DNA of 64,000 nt from Solirubrobacteraceae bacterium (GTDB lineage Bacteria > Actinomycetota > Thermoleophilia > Solirubrobacterales > Solirubrobacteraceae), in contig JAJCYD010000033.1 in NCBI GenBank assembly GCA_029263125.1, forward strand, positions 1-64,000. Direction: 5' to 3'. Under the pieces are notes generated by a model. It searched no databases. It saw only the letters and a list, made by a program, of their open reading frames with translations, and was not told the origin of the DNA. Shown in pieces: positions 24,844 through 33,268 of this stretch (positions are counted from its first letter, which is position 1; each line of letters opens with the position of its first letter). Made by a program: the position numbers and the translations under genes.

Positions 24844-25623
24844 ATGCGCACGCACCAGGCCGGCGTGCCGGCGACCCTCGACGACGATCTGCTGATCACC
24901 GGCGACAACCTCGCCGCGATGGCCGCGCTGCCTGCCGCGACGTTCGACATGGCCTACCTCGACCCGCCGTTCAACACCGGCGCGCCCCGGCGCCGCGGAG
25001 CGCTGGGCTACGCGGACACGTTCGCCGACTACGCGGGCTTCCTGGCGCCGCGATTGGAGCGGGTGCGCGAACTGCTGGCTCCGCACGGCACGCTGTATCT
25101 GCACCTGGACTACCGCGAGGCGCACCGGGCGAAGATCCTGCTCGACGAGCTGTTCGGTCCCGAATGCTTCCTCAACGAGCTGATCTGGATCTACGACTAC
25201 GGCGGGCGGCCCAAGCGCCGCTGGCCCGCCAAGCACGACACGATCCTCGTCTACGTGCGCGACCGCGACCGCTACCACTTCGACGACGACGAGGTCGACC
25301 GCGAGCCCTACATGGCGCCGGGGCTGGTCGGTCCGCAGAAGGCGGCGCGCGGAAAGCGCCCGAGCGACTGCTGGTGGCACACGATCGTCCCGACCAACTC
25401 GCGCGAGAAGACCGGCTATCCGACCCAGAAGCCCGAGGGCATCGTGCGCCGGATGGTCGCGGCGTCATCGCGGCCGGGTGGCTGGTGCCTGGACCCGTTC
25501 GCGGGCTCGGGCACGCTCGGCGCGGTCTGCCGCGGCCTGGACCGGCGCTTCGTGCTGATCGAGTCCAACCCGGAGGCGATCGCCGTCTGCGACGCGCGGC
25601 TGGCGCCCGCCGCCGCGGCGTGA
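24844..25623 (+). CDS. Orphan site-specific DNA methyltransferase (N6-adenine or N4-cytosine)
   Basis: 259 residues from ATG 24844, eight bases after TAGGCT (24830-24835). Motif IV DPPFNTG comes first (residues 39-45) and the SAM motif I DPFAGSGT comes last (about 220), the beta-class order. Adjacent to motif IV is the target-recognition region (about residues 50-200) with GRPKRRWPAKHDTIL. Beta-class enzymes with DPPF methylate adenine N6 or cytosine N4. No restriction nuclease is adjacent. It could be a regulatory methylase. Confidence 0.85.
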   Translation: MRTHQAGVPATLDDDLLITGDNLAAMAALPAATFDMAYLDPPFNTGAPRRRGALGYADTFADYAGFLAPRLERVRELLAPHGTLYLHLDYREAHRAKILLDELFGPECFLNELIWIYDYGGRPKRRWPAKHDTILVYVRDRDRYHFDDDEVDREPYMAPGLVGPQKAARGKRPSDCWWHTIVPTNSREKTGYPTQKPEGIVRRMVAASSRPGGWCLDPFAGSGTLGAVCRGLDRRFVLIESNPEAIAVCDARLAPAAAA

Positions 25624-25674
25624 CCGGCGGGCGGGCAGCTTGACAGCGCTCCGCGCCGCCAGGAGGGTTGGGGC

Positions 25675-26613
25675 ATGCCCACCGTCTCAGGCTCGGCGGC
25701 ACTGGACACCGCGATCGGCCTGGCGTTCCTCTTCGCCCTGCTCGCGCTGATCGCCTCTGGGATCAACGAGGCGATCGCCGGCTTCCTCAAGCTGCGCGCC
25801 GCGAACCTGGAGAACGCGCTGCGACACATGCTCGAGCGCACCGACGACCCGGGTGCGGCGAGCCCGGTGAGCATGGATCGGATGATGGCCCAGCCGATGC
25901 TCGATTCGCTTAGCCCCGAGGGCGCCAAGCCGTCCTACATCCCGTCGCCGGTCTTCGCGAGCACGCTGCTGGACATGCTCGACCTGCTCGCGCCGGCAGG
26001 CCCGGCCGAGCGGGATGACCCGGTGGCGGCGCTGACCGCACGGATCGACATGAAGCTGCCCGACGGCAAGCTCAAGGCGGCGCTGCAGGCGCTCGTTCGC
26101 GAAGCGCAGGGCGACCGCGACCGGCTGCGTGTGGGCGTCGAGCGCTGGTACGACGCGACGATGGACCGCGTGTCGGGGTGGTACAAGCGCCGCGCGCAGA
26201 AGGTCCTGCTCGTGATCGGCATCGTGATCGCGGTCTCGATCAACGCCGACGCGATCGGCATCGCGAACACGCTGTGGACGAACCCGTCACAGCGCGCGGC
26301 GGTCGTCGCGGCCGCCGAGCGGGCTGCTGACGCTCGGCCGACCGCCACGGCGGGGGAGACCGACAAGCTCGAGGCGGTGTCCGACACCGTCGGCGACGTC
26401 AACGCGCTGGCGCTGCCGCTCGGCTGGAACAACCAGGAGGGCGACCCGCGTAACGTCCCAGAGGGGGTTGGGGGGATCCTCCTGAAGCTCGCCGGCCTGC
26501 TGCTGACCGCCGCCGCGATCGGGCTCGGCGCGCCGTTCTGGTTTGACCTCATCGGCAAGGGCGCGAGCCTGCGCGCGGCGGGGCGCAAGCCGCCACGGTC
26601 CCAGGAGGCGTGA
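25675..26613 (+). CDS. Hypothetical membrane protein
   Basis: 312 residues from ATG 25675, with AGGAGG about nine bases upstream. One membrane helix at the N-terminus (about 10-30), a second near 175-195 (VLLVIGIVIAVSINADAIGI), and a last one or two near 265-285 (LLKLAGLLLTAAAIGLGAPF). A soluble helical section lies between (about 40-165). No catalytic motif seen. Similar proteins appear in many bacteria without an assigned role. It is preceded by the methyltransferase (52 bases) but has its own ribosome site. Confidence 0.6.
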   Translation: MPTVSGSAALDTAIGLAFLFALLALIASGINEAIAGFLKLRAANLENALRHMLERTDDPGAASPVSMDRMMAQPMLDSLSPEGAKPSYIPSPVFASTLLDMLDLLAPAGPAERDDPVAALTARIDMKLPDGKLKAALQALVREAQGDRDRLRVGVERWYDATMDRVSGWYKRRAQKVLLVIGIVIAVSINADAIGIANTLWTNPSQRAAVVAAAERAADARPTATAGETDKLEAVSDTVGDVNALALPLGWNNQEGDPRNVPEGVGGILLKLAGLLLTAAAIGLGAPFWFDLIGKGASLRAAGRKPPRSQEA

Positions 26614-26635
26614 CGCTTGCCGGCGGGTGGGAGAT

Positions 26636-26727
26636 GACGCGGTACCGCGTTCGCGGACCCGGTTGACGGTGGAGCGTCCGACGTGGAACAGATCTCTGAG
26701 CCCCCTGCCTTCGAGAAGCAGTCGCAC
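26636..26727 (-). pseudogene. Possible serine-recombinase/IS helix-turn-helix remnant
   Basis: A minus-strand frame reads RLLLEGRGLRDLFHVGRSTV then NRVRERG. This looks like the C-terminal HTH of a resolvase or IS481-type transposase (the usual form is LxxLGVGRSTVxR), with a short gap. There is no start or catalytic domain nearby. It may be the last trace of a mobile element. Confidence 0.35.
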
Positions 26728-26896
26728 GCACTACCGAGGTCGCAGGTGTCGCCGCGTGACCCGCGAGATGGACTGACCACGTAAGCAGGCCGACGTCATC
26801 GCCGGTCGGGCTCGGGGTGCTCGCGCTCGTCACCGTCACGACCTCCGGGCGCGACGCTCACCGCGACCTTCGACGCTGCGATCCGGGCGCGGGCGC

Positions 26897-27433
26897 TCAG
26901 CCCAGCAGCGGGTGGACGAGACCGTGCTCGCCACAGAGCCGCGCGACGCTGTCGAGGTCGAACTCCATCGCGTAGCGGGCGTTGAGCTCGGCGGGGTCCA
27001 GGGTGGCGTTCCTGCTGCCGGCATCCCACTCGCGGAAGAAGTGCTCAAAGCCACCGGGCGAGATGATCTCAAGCACCCGGCATGGCTCGTCGCCGGCGTT
27101 CCAGAACGTGTGCCACTGGTCGCGTGGCTTGAACGCCAGCTCGCCCGCCTCGACGTGGACGACGTCGTCGCCGAGCAGTGCTCCCATCCGACCTTCGAGC
27201 ACGAAGCTGTACTCGTCCACGCCGGTGTGGCGATGCAGCGGCGCGCACAGCGAGCGCGGCGGGATCGGGTGCTCGACGAGCGAGAAGCCGCCGCCGGACT
27301 CCTCGCCCCAGACCAGGATGCGCGCGCCGCATCCACCGAGCTGGGCGTAGAGCCCGTCGGCCGGCCCGATCTTGCGCGGGCCCTGAGAGGCGTCGAAGCG
27401 CCGCAGCGCGGTGCCGGGAGACGTGGTGGGCAT
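26897..27433 (-). CDS. Cupin-domain protein
   Basis: 178 residues from ATG 27433, with GAGGACGG as a ribosome site. A single cupin barrel: PLHRHTGVDEYSFVLEGRMG (motif 1: H-x-H, E) and PRDQWHTFWNAGDEPC (motif 2 with H). These residues bind a metal, usually Fe or Mn. It may be a dioxygenase, isomerase or ligand-binding protein. The divergent TetR gene suggests it is induced by a small molecule that the cupin enzyme acts on; this is inference. Confidence 0.82.
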   Translation of the reverse strand: MPTTSPGTALRRFDASQGPRKIGPADGLYAQLGGCGARILVWGEESGGGFSLVEHPIPPRSLCAPLHRHTGVDEYSFVLEGRMGALLGDDVVHVEAGELAFKPRDQWHTFWNAGDEPCRVLEIISPGGFEHFFREWDAGSRNATLDPAELNARYAMEFDLDSVARLCGEHGLVHPLLG

Positions 27434-27518
27434 CAGAACCGTCCTCAATTCGGTTGAACAGTGGTGTGCGATGAACCTAGCGGCCTCCGACGAATCTGTC
27501 AACATTCATCGAACACTG
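27434..27518. promoter_or_regulatory. Intergenic operator region between cupin and TetR genes
   Basis: Contains the inverted repeat CGATGAA (27469-27475) / TTCATCG (27505-27511), and the related motifs TTGAACAGTG (27454-27463) and CGAACACTGA (27510-27519), the latter overlapping the TetR start. These are candidate TetR sites that would repress both genes. Confidence 0.45.
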
Positions 27519-28139
27519 ATGTCCAAGGAAAACGCGCCAGCATCCGCGAGCCGCCCGTATCGCAAGCGCCGCAGGGCCGACAGCGAGGCGGAGACGAGGC
27601 AGCGGATCACCGAGGCCACGGTCGATCTGCACGGCAGCGTCGGTCCGGCGCGCACGACGATCAGCGCCATCGCCGAGCGCGCGGGCGTCCAGCGCGCGAC
27701 CGTCTACCGCCACTTCCCCGACGAGGCGTCGCTGTTCAAAGCGTGCTCGTCACACTGGATCGCGGCCCATCCGCGGCCCGATCTCACCTCCTGGGCGGCG
27801 ATCGAGGACCCGGACGAGCGCTTCGCCACCGCGCTGGGCGAGCTGTACGCTTGGTATGAGCGCGGCGAGTACATGCTCGAGAAGACCACGCGCGACGCCG
27901 CGCTGGTCCCGGCGATGGGGCCCTCGATGGAGGCGTTCGCCGGATGGGTCGACGCGGCCGCGGCAGCGATCCTGGGCGGACGGTCCGAGCGCGGCGCGCG
28001 CCGATGGCGGGTCCGGGCCGCCGTCGGGCACGCGCTGTCCTTTGAGACCTGGCGCTCGCTCGTGCGCCACCAGGGACTGTCTCCGCCGCAGGCGGTCGAT
28101 CTGATGCGGGGCCTGATGGCGGTCGCCCGGGGTGGATGA
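27519..28139 (+). CDS. TetR-family transcriptional regulator
   Basis: 206 residues from ATG 27519. The N-terminal HTH is clear: ETRQRITEATVDLHGSVGPA, TTISAIAERAGVQRATVYRHFPDEASLFKAC. The C-terminal part is a helical ligand and dimer domain. It probably represses itself and the divergent cupin gene. Its stop overlaps the GTG proposed for the SNF2 gene by eight bases. Confidence 0.92.
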   Translation: MSKENAPASASRPYRKRRRADSEAETRQRITEATVDLHGSVGPARTTISAIAERAGVQRATVYRHFPDEASLFKACSSHWIAAHPRPDLTSWAAIEDPDERFATALGELYAWYERGEYMLEKTTRDAALVPAMGPSMEAFAGWVDAAAAAILGGRSERGARRWRVRAAVGHALSFETWRSLVRHQGLSPPQAVDLMRGLMAVARGG

Positions 28140-31100
28140 GCCTGCCCCGGCTTCGGTCGGGGGAGGGTGGTCGCTTGATGACGACGACGGCGGCGAGAGC
28201 AACGAATCGTCCCTGTCCGCCTCGCTGGCTACCGTGAGCGCCGTGATCGGGGTGATCGACGAGCTGAGCGACGTCGCGCTGCGCGACGTCGAGCGGGCGG
28301 TTGGCCCGCAGTCCTTCACGCGCGGGCGCAAGTACTCCAGCGGCAACAGGGTCCTGGCGATGGACTGGGACTCAGACACGGGAACGTTGACCGGCTCGGT
28401 GGTCGGCAGGGGCGGGCTCTATGAGACCGTCGCGTACTTCGTCGATGGTCCGGGCGGTGGCCTGGAGTTCGACGATGGCGAGTGCACGTGTCCGATCGGA
28501 TATGACTGCAAGCACGTCGCGGCGGTCGTGATCACCGCGCTGGACAACAGGCCGCCGGCCCGGGGGCGCCGCGGCGTGGCGCCGGCAGTGCAGCAGCCTC
28601 CGGGGTGGGAATCGCCGCTGCGCGCGCTGATCGAGGCGCCGGCGGCGCGGTCGGCCGGCAAACCGCTGGCCATCGAGGTGGCGCTGCATGAGCACAGCCC
28701 GGGAGCTCCCGGCGCGAGGCGGCTGCTCGCAAAGTTGATGCGGCCCGGCGCGCGCGGCGGCTGGGTCAACGGCTCGCTCTCCTGGAACGGCCTTGACTCC
28801 TGGCATGTGCGCGACAGCCAGCTTCGCGCAGATCACCTCGATCTCGTCCGCGAGCTGTACGCCATTAAGCGCGCTCGCGAGGGCATGGCCTCCTACTACT
28901 ACGGGGCCGATCGCGACAAGGTCCTCGATCTCGGCGAGTGCGACAGCGGCCAGCTGTGGTCGCTGCTCGACGAGGCAGCCCGGATCGGACTGCCGCTCGT
29001 CCACGCGCTCCCGGCGCTTGGCGAGCTGCCGCCCTATCAGCGTGGCGAGGTGCTCCTCGACGTCACCAGCCGAGGCGATCGGGGGTCGACCGTGACCGCG
29101 GTGCTCGGGATCGACGACAGTGACGTCGAGGGCCTGTCGGCAGTGATGTTCCTCGGTTCCAGCGGCCACGGCGTCGTGTGCGTCGAGCCGGGCGAGGCCG
29201 GAACGCTCGACGCTCCCGACAGGCGGCGGTTGCGGCTCGTGCGCCTCGCCCGGCCCGTCCCACCGCAGCTGCGGCGCATGGTTCTGCGCGGGGAGCGCTT
29301 GGAGATCCCGGTGAGCGATGTGCAGCGCTTCGCCGACGAGCACTGCCCGGCCCTTCGCAGCGTCGCCAGGGTGGTGTCGTCGGACGGATCGTTCAGCCCG
29401 CCCGAGATCTCCGCACCGTCGCTCGTGTTGCGGGCGGAGTACGGCGACGGCCATGCTCTCGACGTCGGATGGGAGTGGCGCTATCGCGTGGGCGAGAGCG
29501 ACCGGAGCGCACCGCTGGCCAGCAGCGGCATTGCCCCCGGTTTTCGCGACCTGCAGGCCGAGCGGGCGATCCTCGCCGACGCGCTTCTCGGCGAGTCCGA
29601 TCTCGGGCGTTTCGGCCTGCTTGACGATGCCGGACGGCCCGCCGAGGGGCTGAGCAGCACGCTGGCGGGCCTGGACAGCATGCGCTTCACGACCGACGAG
29701 CTTCCACGGCTCGTAGAGCGCCCCGACATCACCGTCGACGTCGTCGGCGAGCCCGCGGACTATCGCGATGTGGGCGAATCGCTGGCGATCGGCGTATCGA
29801 CCGCCGAGATCGACGGAGATCGTGACTGGTTCGATCTCGGCGTGTCGATCACCATCGAGGGTCACGAGCTGCCGTTCGCCGAGGTCTTCGCGGCCCTCGC
29901 GCACGGCGAATCTCAGATGCTGCTCGACGATGGCGCCCACTTCTCGCTGCTCGAACCGCGCCTGCAGTCGCTGCGGGGGCTCATCGACGAGGCCAGGGCG
30001 CTGGCTGAGTCGCCGTCCTCGTCGCTGCGCATCAGCCGCTATCAGGCCGGGCTGTGGGCCGAGCTCGCCGCGCTCGGCGTCGTGACGCGCCAGGCGCAGG
30101 CATGGCAGCGCCAGGTGGACTCGCTGCTCGCGCTGGACTCGATCACCGATCACGACCTGCCGGGGGCGGTGGACGCGACGCTGCGTCCCTACCAGCAGGA
30201 CGGATTCGCTTGGCTGGCGGCGCTGTGGGAGTTTGAGCTAGGCGGCATTCTCGCCGACGACATGGGGCTCGGAAAGACCCTTCAAGCGCTCGCCCTGATC
30301 TGCCATGCCCGCGAACGCGACCCGCAGGTCGGACCGTTCCTCGTGGTCGCTCCGACGAGCGTCGTCTCAAACTGGGTGCACGAGGCCGCGCGCTTCATCC
30401 CCGGACTGCGGGTGGATGCGGTCACGGAGACGCTCGCAAAGTCGGGCCGCGCGATCGACGCGGTCGCCGGCGGCGCCGATGTCGTCGTCACGACGTACGC
30501 GCTGTTTCGCCTCGACGCCGAGTCCTACGGCACGGTCGCCTGGGCCGGCCTGATCCTGGACGAGGCGCAGGCCGTCAAGAACCACCAGGCCAAGACCTAT
30601 CGCTGCGTGCGCGAGCTGGCCGCGCCGTTCAAGCTCGCGATCACCGGCACGCCGATGGAGAACAACCTCATGGAGCTGTGGTCGCTGCTGTCGATCACGG
30701 CGCCCGGGCTGTTCCCCGATCCGGCGCGTTTCGGCGAGCACTACGCGCGGCCGATCGAGCGCCGCGGCGACGCCGAGCAGCTCGCGCGCCTGCGGCGCAG
30801 GATCAAACCGCTCGTCAAGCGCCGGACCAAGGAGCTCGTGGCCGCCGACCTGCCCGCCAAGCAGGAGCAGACGCTCGAGGTCGACCTGCATCCGCGCCAT
30901 CGCAAGCTCTACGACACGCACCTGCAGCGCGAGCGCCAGAAGATCCTCGGGCTGATCGATGACTTCGATCGCAACCGCTTCACGATCCTGCGTTCGATCA
31001 CGGTGCTGCGCCAGCTCAGCCTGCACCCGGGGCTCGTCGATGCCAAGCACAACGCGGTGCCCTGCGCCAAGCTCGCGGTCCTCGTCGAGCAGCTGCGCGA

Positions 31101-31566
31101 CATGATCGGCGGCGGACACCGCGCTCTGGTCTTCAGCCAGTTCACGGGATTTCTCGCAAAGGTTCGCGAGCGCCTGGATCACGAGGGCATCGGCTACTGC
31201 TACCTCGACGGCAGCACGCGCCGCCGCGATCGCGTGATCGAACGCTTCAGGACCGGCGAGGACCCGGTCTTCCTGATCAGCCTCAAGGCCGGCGGCGTGG
31301 GCCTGAACCTCACCGAGGCCGACTACTGCTTCCTGCTTGACCCGTGGTGGAACCCCGCCACCGAGGCCCAGGCCATCGATCGCACCCACCGCATCGGCCA
31401 GACCCGCCCGGTGATGGTCTACCGGACGATCGCCAGCGACACGATCGAGGAGAAGGTCGTGGCCCTCGCACGCCGCAAGGCCGCGCTGTTCAGCGGCGTC
31501 ATGGACGACGGCGACCTCTTCGCCAGCGGCATCACCGCCGAAGACATCCGCGGCCTGCTCGGCTGA
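28132..31566 (+). CDS. SWIM zinc-finger SNF2 helicase
   Basis: 1144 residues from GTG 28132; GTG 28234, 28243 or 28252 could be the true start because the first 34 residues are low-complexity. A SWIM finger lies at about residues 120-135 (CTCPIGYDCKH, pattern CxCx5CxH). The C-terminal 480 residues are a SNF2 ATPase: DDMGLGKTLQALAL, LILDEAQAVKN, TGTPMENN, AGGVGLNLTEADYCFLLDPW, QAIDRTHRIGQTRPV. This is the bacterial HepA/RapA-like 'SNF2 with SWIM' type, which remodels DNA- or RNA-polymerase complexes. It stands 76 bases before the type I RM operon. All helicase motifs look intact. Confidence 0.93.
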   Translation: MDEPAPASVGGGWSLDDDDGGESNESSLSASLATVSAVIGVIDELSDVALRDVERAVGPQSFTRGRKYSSGNRVLAMDWDSDTGTLTGSVVGRGGLYETVAYFVDGPGGGLEFDDGECTCPIGYDCKHVAAVVITALDNRPPARGRRGVAPAVQQPPGWESPLRALIEAPAARSAGKPLAIEVALHEHSPGAPGARRLLAKLMRPGARGGWVNGSLSWNGLDSWHVRDSQLRADHLDLVRELYAIKRAREGMASYYYGADRDKVLDLGECDSGQLWSLLDEAARIGLPLVHALPALGELPPYQRGEVLLDVTSRGDRGSTVTAVLGIDDSDVEGLSAVMFLGSSGHGVVCVEPGEAGTLDAPDRRRLRLVRLARPVPPQLRRMVLRGERLEIPVSDVQRFADEHCPALRSVARVVSSDGSFSPPEISAPSLVLRAEYGDGHALDVGWEWRYRVGESDRSAPLASSGIAPGFRDLQAERAILADALLGESDLGRFGLLDDAGRPAEGLSSTLAGLDSMRFTTDELPRLVERPDITVDVVGEPADYRDVGESLAIGVSTAEIDGDRDWFDLGVSITIEGHELPFAEVFAALAHGESQMLLDDGAHFSLLEPRLQSLRGLIDEARALAESPSSSLRISRYQAGLWAELAALGVVTRQAQAWQRQVDSLLALDSITDHDLPGAVDATLRPYQQDGFAWLAALWEFELGGILADDMGLGKTLQALALICHARERDPQVGPFLVVAPTSVVSNWVHEAARFIPGLRVDAVTETLAKSGRAIDAVAGGADVVVTTYALFRLDAESYGTVAWAGLILDEAQAVKNHQAKTYRCVRELAAPFKLAITGTPMENNLMELWSLLSITAPGLFPDPARFGEHYARPIERRGDAEQLARLRRRIKPLVKRRTKELVAADLPAKQEQTLEVDLHPRHRKLYDTHLQRERQKILGLIDDFDRNRFTILRSITVLRQLSLHPGLVDAKHNAVPCAKLAVLVEQLRDMIGGGHRALVFSQFTGFLAKVRERLDHEGIGYCYLDGSTRRRDRVIERFRTGEDPVFLISLKAGGVGLNLTEADYCFLLDPWWNPATEAQAIDRTHRIGQTRPVMVYRTIASDTIEEKVVALARRKAALFSGVMDDGDLFASGITAEDIRGLLG

Positions 31567-31598
31567 TCGGCTCCGGAGGAGAGCGAGGCTGACGGCGG

Positions 31599-31604
31599 TA
31601 CGCT
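31599..31604 (+). promoter_or_regulatory. Putative -10 for the type I RM operon
   Basis: TACGCT lies 10 bases before a small ATG frame at 31615 and 38 bases before hsdM. It fits the -10 type used elsewhere in the window. Confidence 0.45.
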
Positions 31605-31614
31605 GACGCCCGCC

Positions 31615-31653
31615 ATGGAGCGCCTGATCGCATCGCCTGTGCATGTCGCCTGA
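31615..31653 (+). CDS. Possible 12-residue leader peptide of hsdM
   Basis: ATG 31615 opens the frame MERLIASPVHVA and stops at TGA 31651-31653. That stop lies just inside hsdM, whose ATG is at 31643. hsdM has no ribosome site of its own. Translation of this short frame could therefore deliver ribosomes to hsdM by coupling. It may also be chance. Confidence 0.35.
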   Translation: MERLIASPVHVA

Positions 31654-33187
31654 CCTCGCCGAACTCGAGCGGCGCCTCTGGGACGCCGCCGACGAGCTGC
31701 GAGCGAACTCCGGGCTCAAGGCGTCCGAGTACGGCACGCCCGTCCTCGGCCTGATCTTCCTGCGCTTCGCCGACGCGAAGTTCGCGGCGGCCAAGGACGA
31801 GATCGAGGCCAAGGCGTCGGCTCGGCGCACGATCGGCCCGCCCGAGTACCACGCTCAGCGGGTGATCTACCTGACCGAGGAGGCGCGCTTTGAGCATCTC
31901 CTCGACCTGCCGGAGGGCGCCGATCTCGGCAAGGCCGTCAACGCGGCGATGCGCGCGGTGGAGAAGCACAACCCCGAGCTCGCGGGCGTCCTGCCGACGA
32001 CCTACACGTCGCTGCGCAGCGACACGGTCGCCTCGCTGCTGCGCCACATCAACAGCTACACGCGCGACCTGGAAGGCGATGCGTTCGGGCTCGTGTACGA
32101 GTATTTCCTGGGGAAGTTCGCGCTCACCGAGGGCCAGGGCGCCGGCGAGTTCTTCACGCCCGAGGCGATCGTGCGGCTCATCGTGGAAATCATCGAGCCC
32201 TACCACGGGCGGATCTTCGACCCGGCGTGCGGATCGGGCGGCATGTTCGTTCACTCGGCGCGCTTCGTCGAGCGCCACCGGCTCTCGCCGGGCGAGGAGC
32301 TGTCGATCTACGGCCAGGAGAAGACCGGCGACACCGTGCGGCTCGCGCGGATGAACCTCGCCGTCCATGGACTGTCGGGCGAGATCCGCGAGGCCAACAG
32401 CTACTACGACAACCCGCACAAGAGCCTCGGGCGCTTTGACTTCGTGATGGCGAACCCGCCGTTCAACGTCGATCGCATCGACAAGGCAAAGCTCGACGAC
32501 GATGCCCGCTTCCCCGATCTGCCACGGGCCGACAACGGCAACTACCTGTGGATCCAGCTGTTCGCGACGGCGCTGGCGACACGGGGCCGAGCGGGGTTCG
32601 TCATGGCCAACTCCGCCTCTGACGCGCGCCACAGCGAGGGCGAGATCCGGCGCAAGCTGATCGAGTCACGGATCGTCGACGTCATGGTCGCGGTCGGCTC
32701 GAACTTCTTCTACACCGTCACGCTGCCGGTGACGCTGTGGTTCCTCGATCGCGGCAAGGCCGGCACGCAACGGGCCGACAAGGTCCTGTTCATCGACGCT
32801 CGCAGCGTCTTTCGCCAGGTCGACCGCGCGCACCGCGACTTCACCGACGAGCAGATCGAGTTCCTCGCGAACATCGTCCGCTGCTACCGCGGCGAGGAGC
32901 TCGAGTTCGCATCGCAGACCAACGACCTGTTCAGCGCTCGCTTCCCCGACGGAACGTACGCCGACGTCAACGGGCTGTGCCGCGTCGCCACGGTCGAGGA
33001 GATCGAGGCGCAGGGCTGGAGCCTCAACCCCGGTCGCTACGTCGGCACCGAGGTCGAGGATCTCGACGACGAGGTCTTTGAGGAGAAGCTCGCAGCAGCC
33101 CACGTCGAGCTTCGCGAGCTCGCCGCTCGCGCCGCCAAGCTCGAAGCGGGTGTCGATCGGGTGCTGTCGCAGCTGCTGCAGCGTTGA
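31643..33187 (+). CDS. hsdM: Type I restriction-modification methyltransferase subunit
   Basis: 514 residues. N-terminal HsdM_N helical domain (LERRLWDAADELRANSGLKA), then the SAM-dependent N6-adenine methyltransferase core at about 165-400: AGEFFTPEAIVRLIVEII, FDPACGSGGMFVHSARF (motif I), and MANPPFNVD (motif IV, NPPF). It modifies the host site with HsdS and forms the core of the M2S complex. Length is typical. It is the first gene of the order M-Fic-S-R. Confidence 0.95.
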   Translation: MSPDLAELERRLWDAADELRANSGLKASEYGTPVLGLIFLRFADAKFAAAKDEIEAKASARRTIGPPEYHAQRVIYLTEEARFEHLLDLPEGADLGKAVNAAMRAVEKHNPELAGVLPTTYTSLRSDTVASLLRHINSYTRDLEGDAFGLVYEYFLGKFALTEGQGAGEFFTPEAIVRLIVEIIEPYHGRIFDPACGSGGMFVHSARFVERHRLSPGEELSIYGQEKTGDTVRLARMNLAVHGLSGEIREANSYYDNPHKSLGRFDFVMANPPFNVDRIDKAKLDDDARFPDLPRADNGNYLWIQLFATALATRGRAGFVMANSASDARHSEGEIRRKLIESRIVDVMVAVGSNFFYTVTLPVTLWFLDRGKAGTQRADKVLFIDARSVFRQVDRAHRDFTDEQIEFLANIVRCYRGEELEFASQTNDLFSARFPDGTYADVNGLCRVATVEEIEAQGWSLNPGRYVGTEVEDLDDEVFEEKLAAAHVELRELAARAAKLEAGVDRVLSQLLQR

Positions 33188-33220
33188 CAAGAACGCCCGC
33201 GTTCCGGTCGTGGCGCGTCT

Positions 33221-33259
33221 CTAACGTCGCTTGCACCTTTCGTTAGGGTCGCGTACGTT
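33221..33259 (+). promoter_or_regulatory. Promoter and dyad upstream of the Fic gene
   Basis: TTGCAC (33231-33236) and TACGTT (33254-33259) are 17 bases apart, and the ATG 33269 follows nine bases later, predicting a near-leaderless mRNA. The inverted repeat CTAACG/CGTTAG (33221-33226 and 33241-33246) flanks the -35, so Fic expression can be uncoupled from hsdM. The Fic protein has a C-terminal winged-helix-like end that might act here; that is inference. Confidence 0.6.
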
Positions 33260-33268
33260 TGCGGTTGC

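Noticed and set aside
28372-31830. Two long minus-strand frames opposite the SNF2 helicase
   Set aside because: These are shadows of a well-supported gene; no start signals or coding character.
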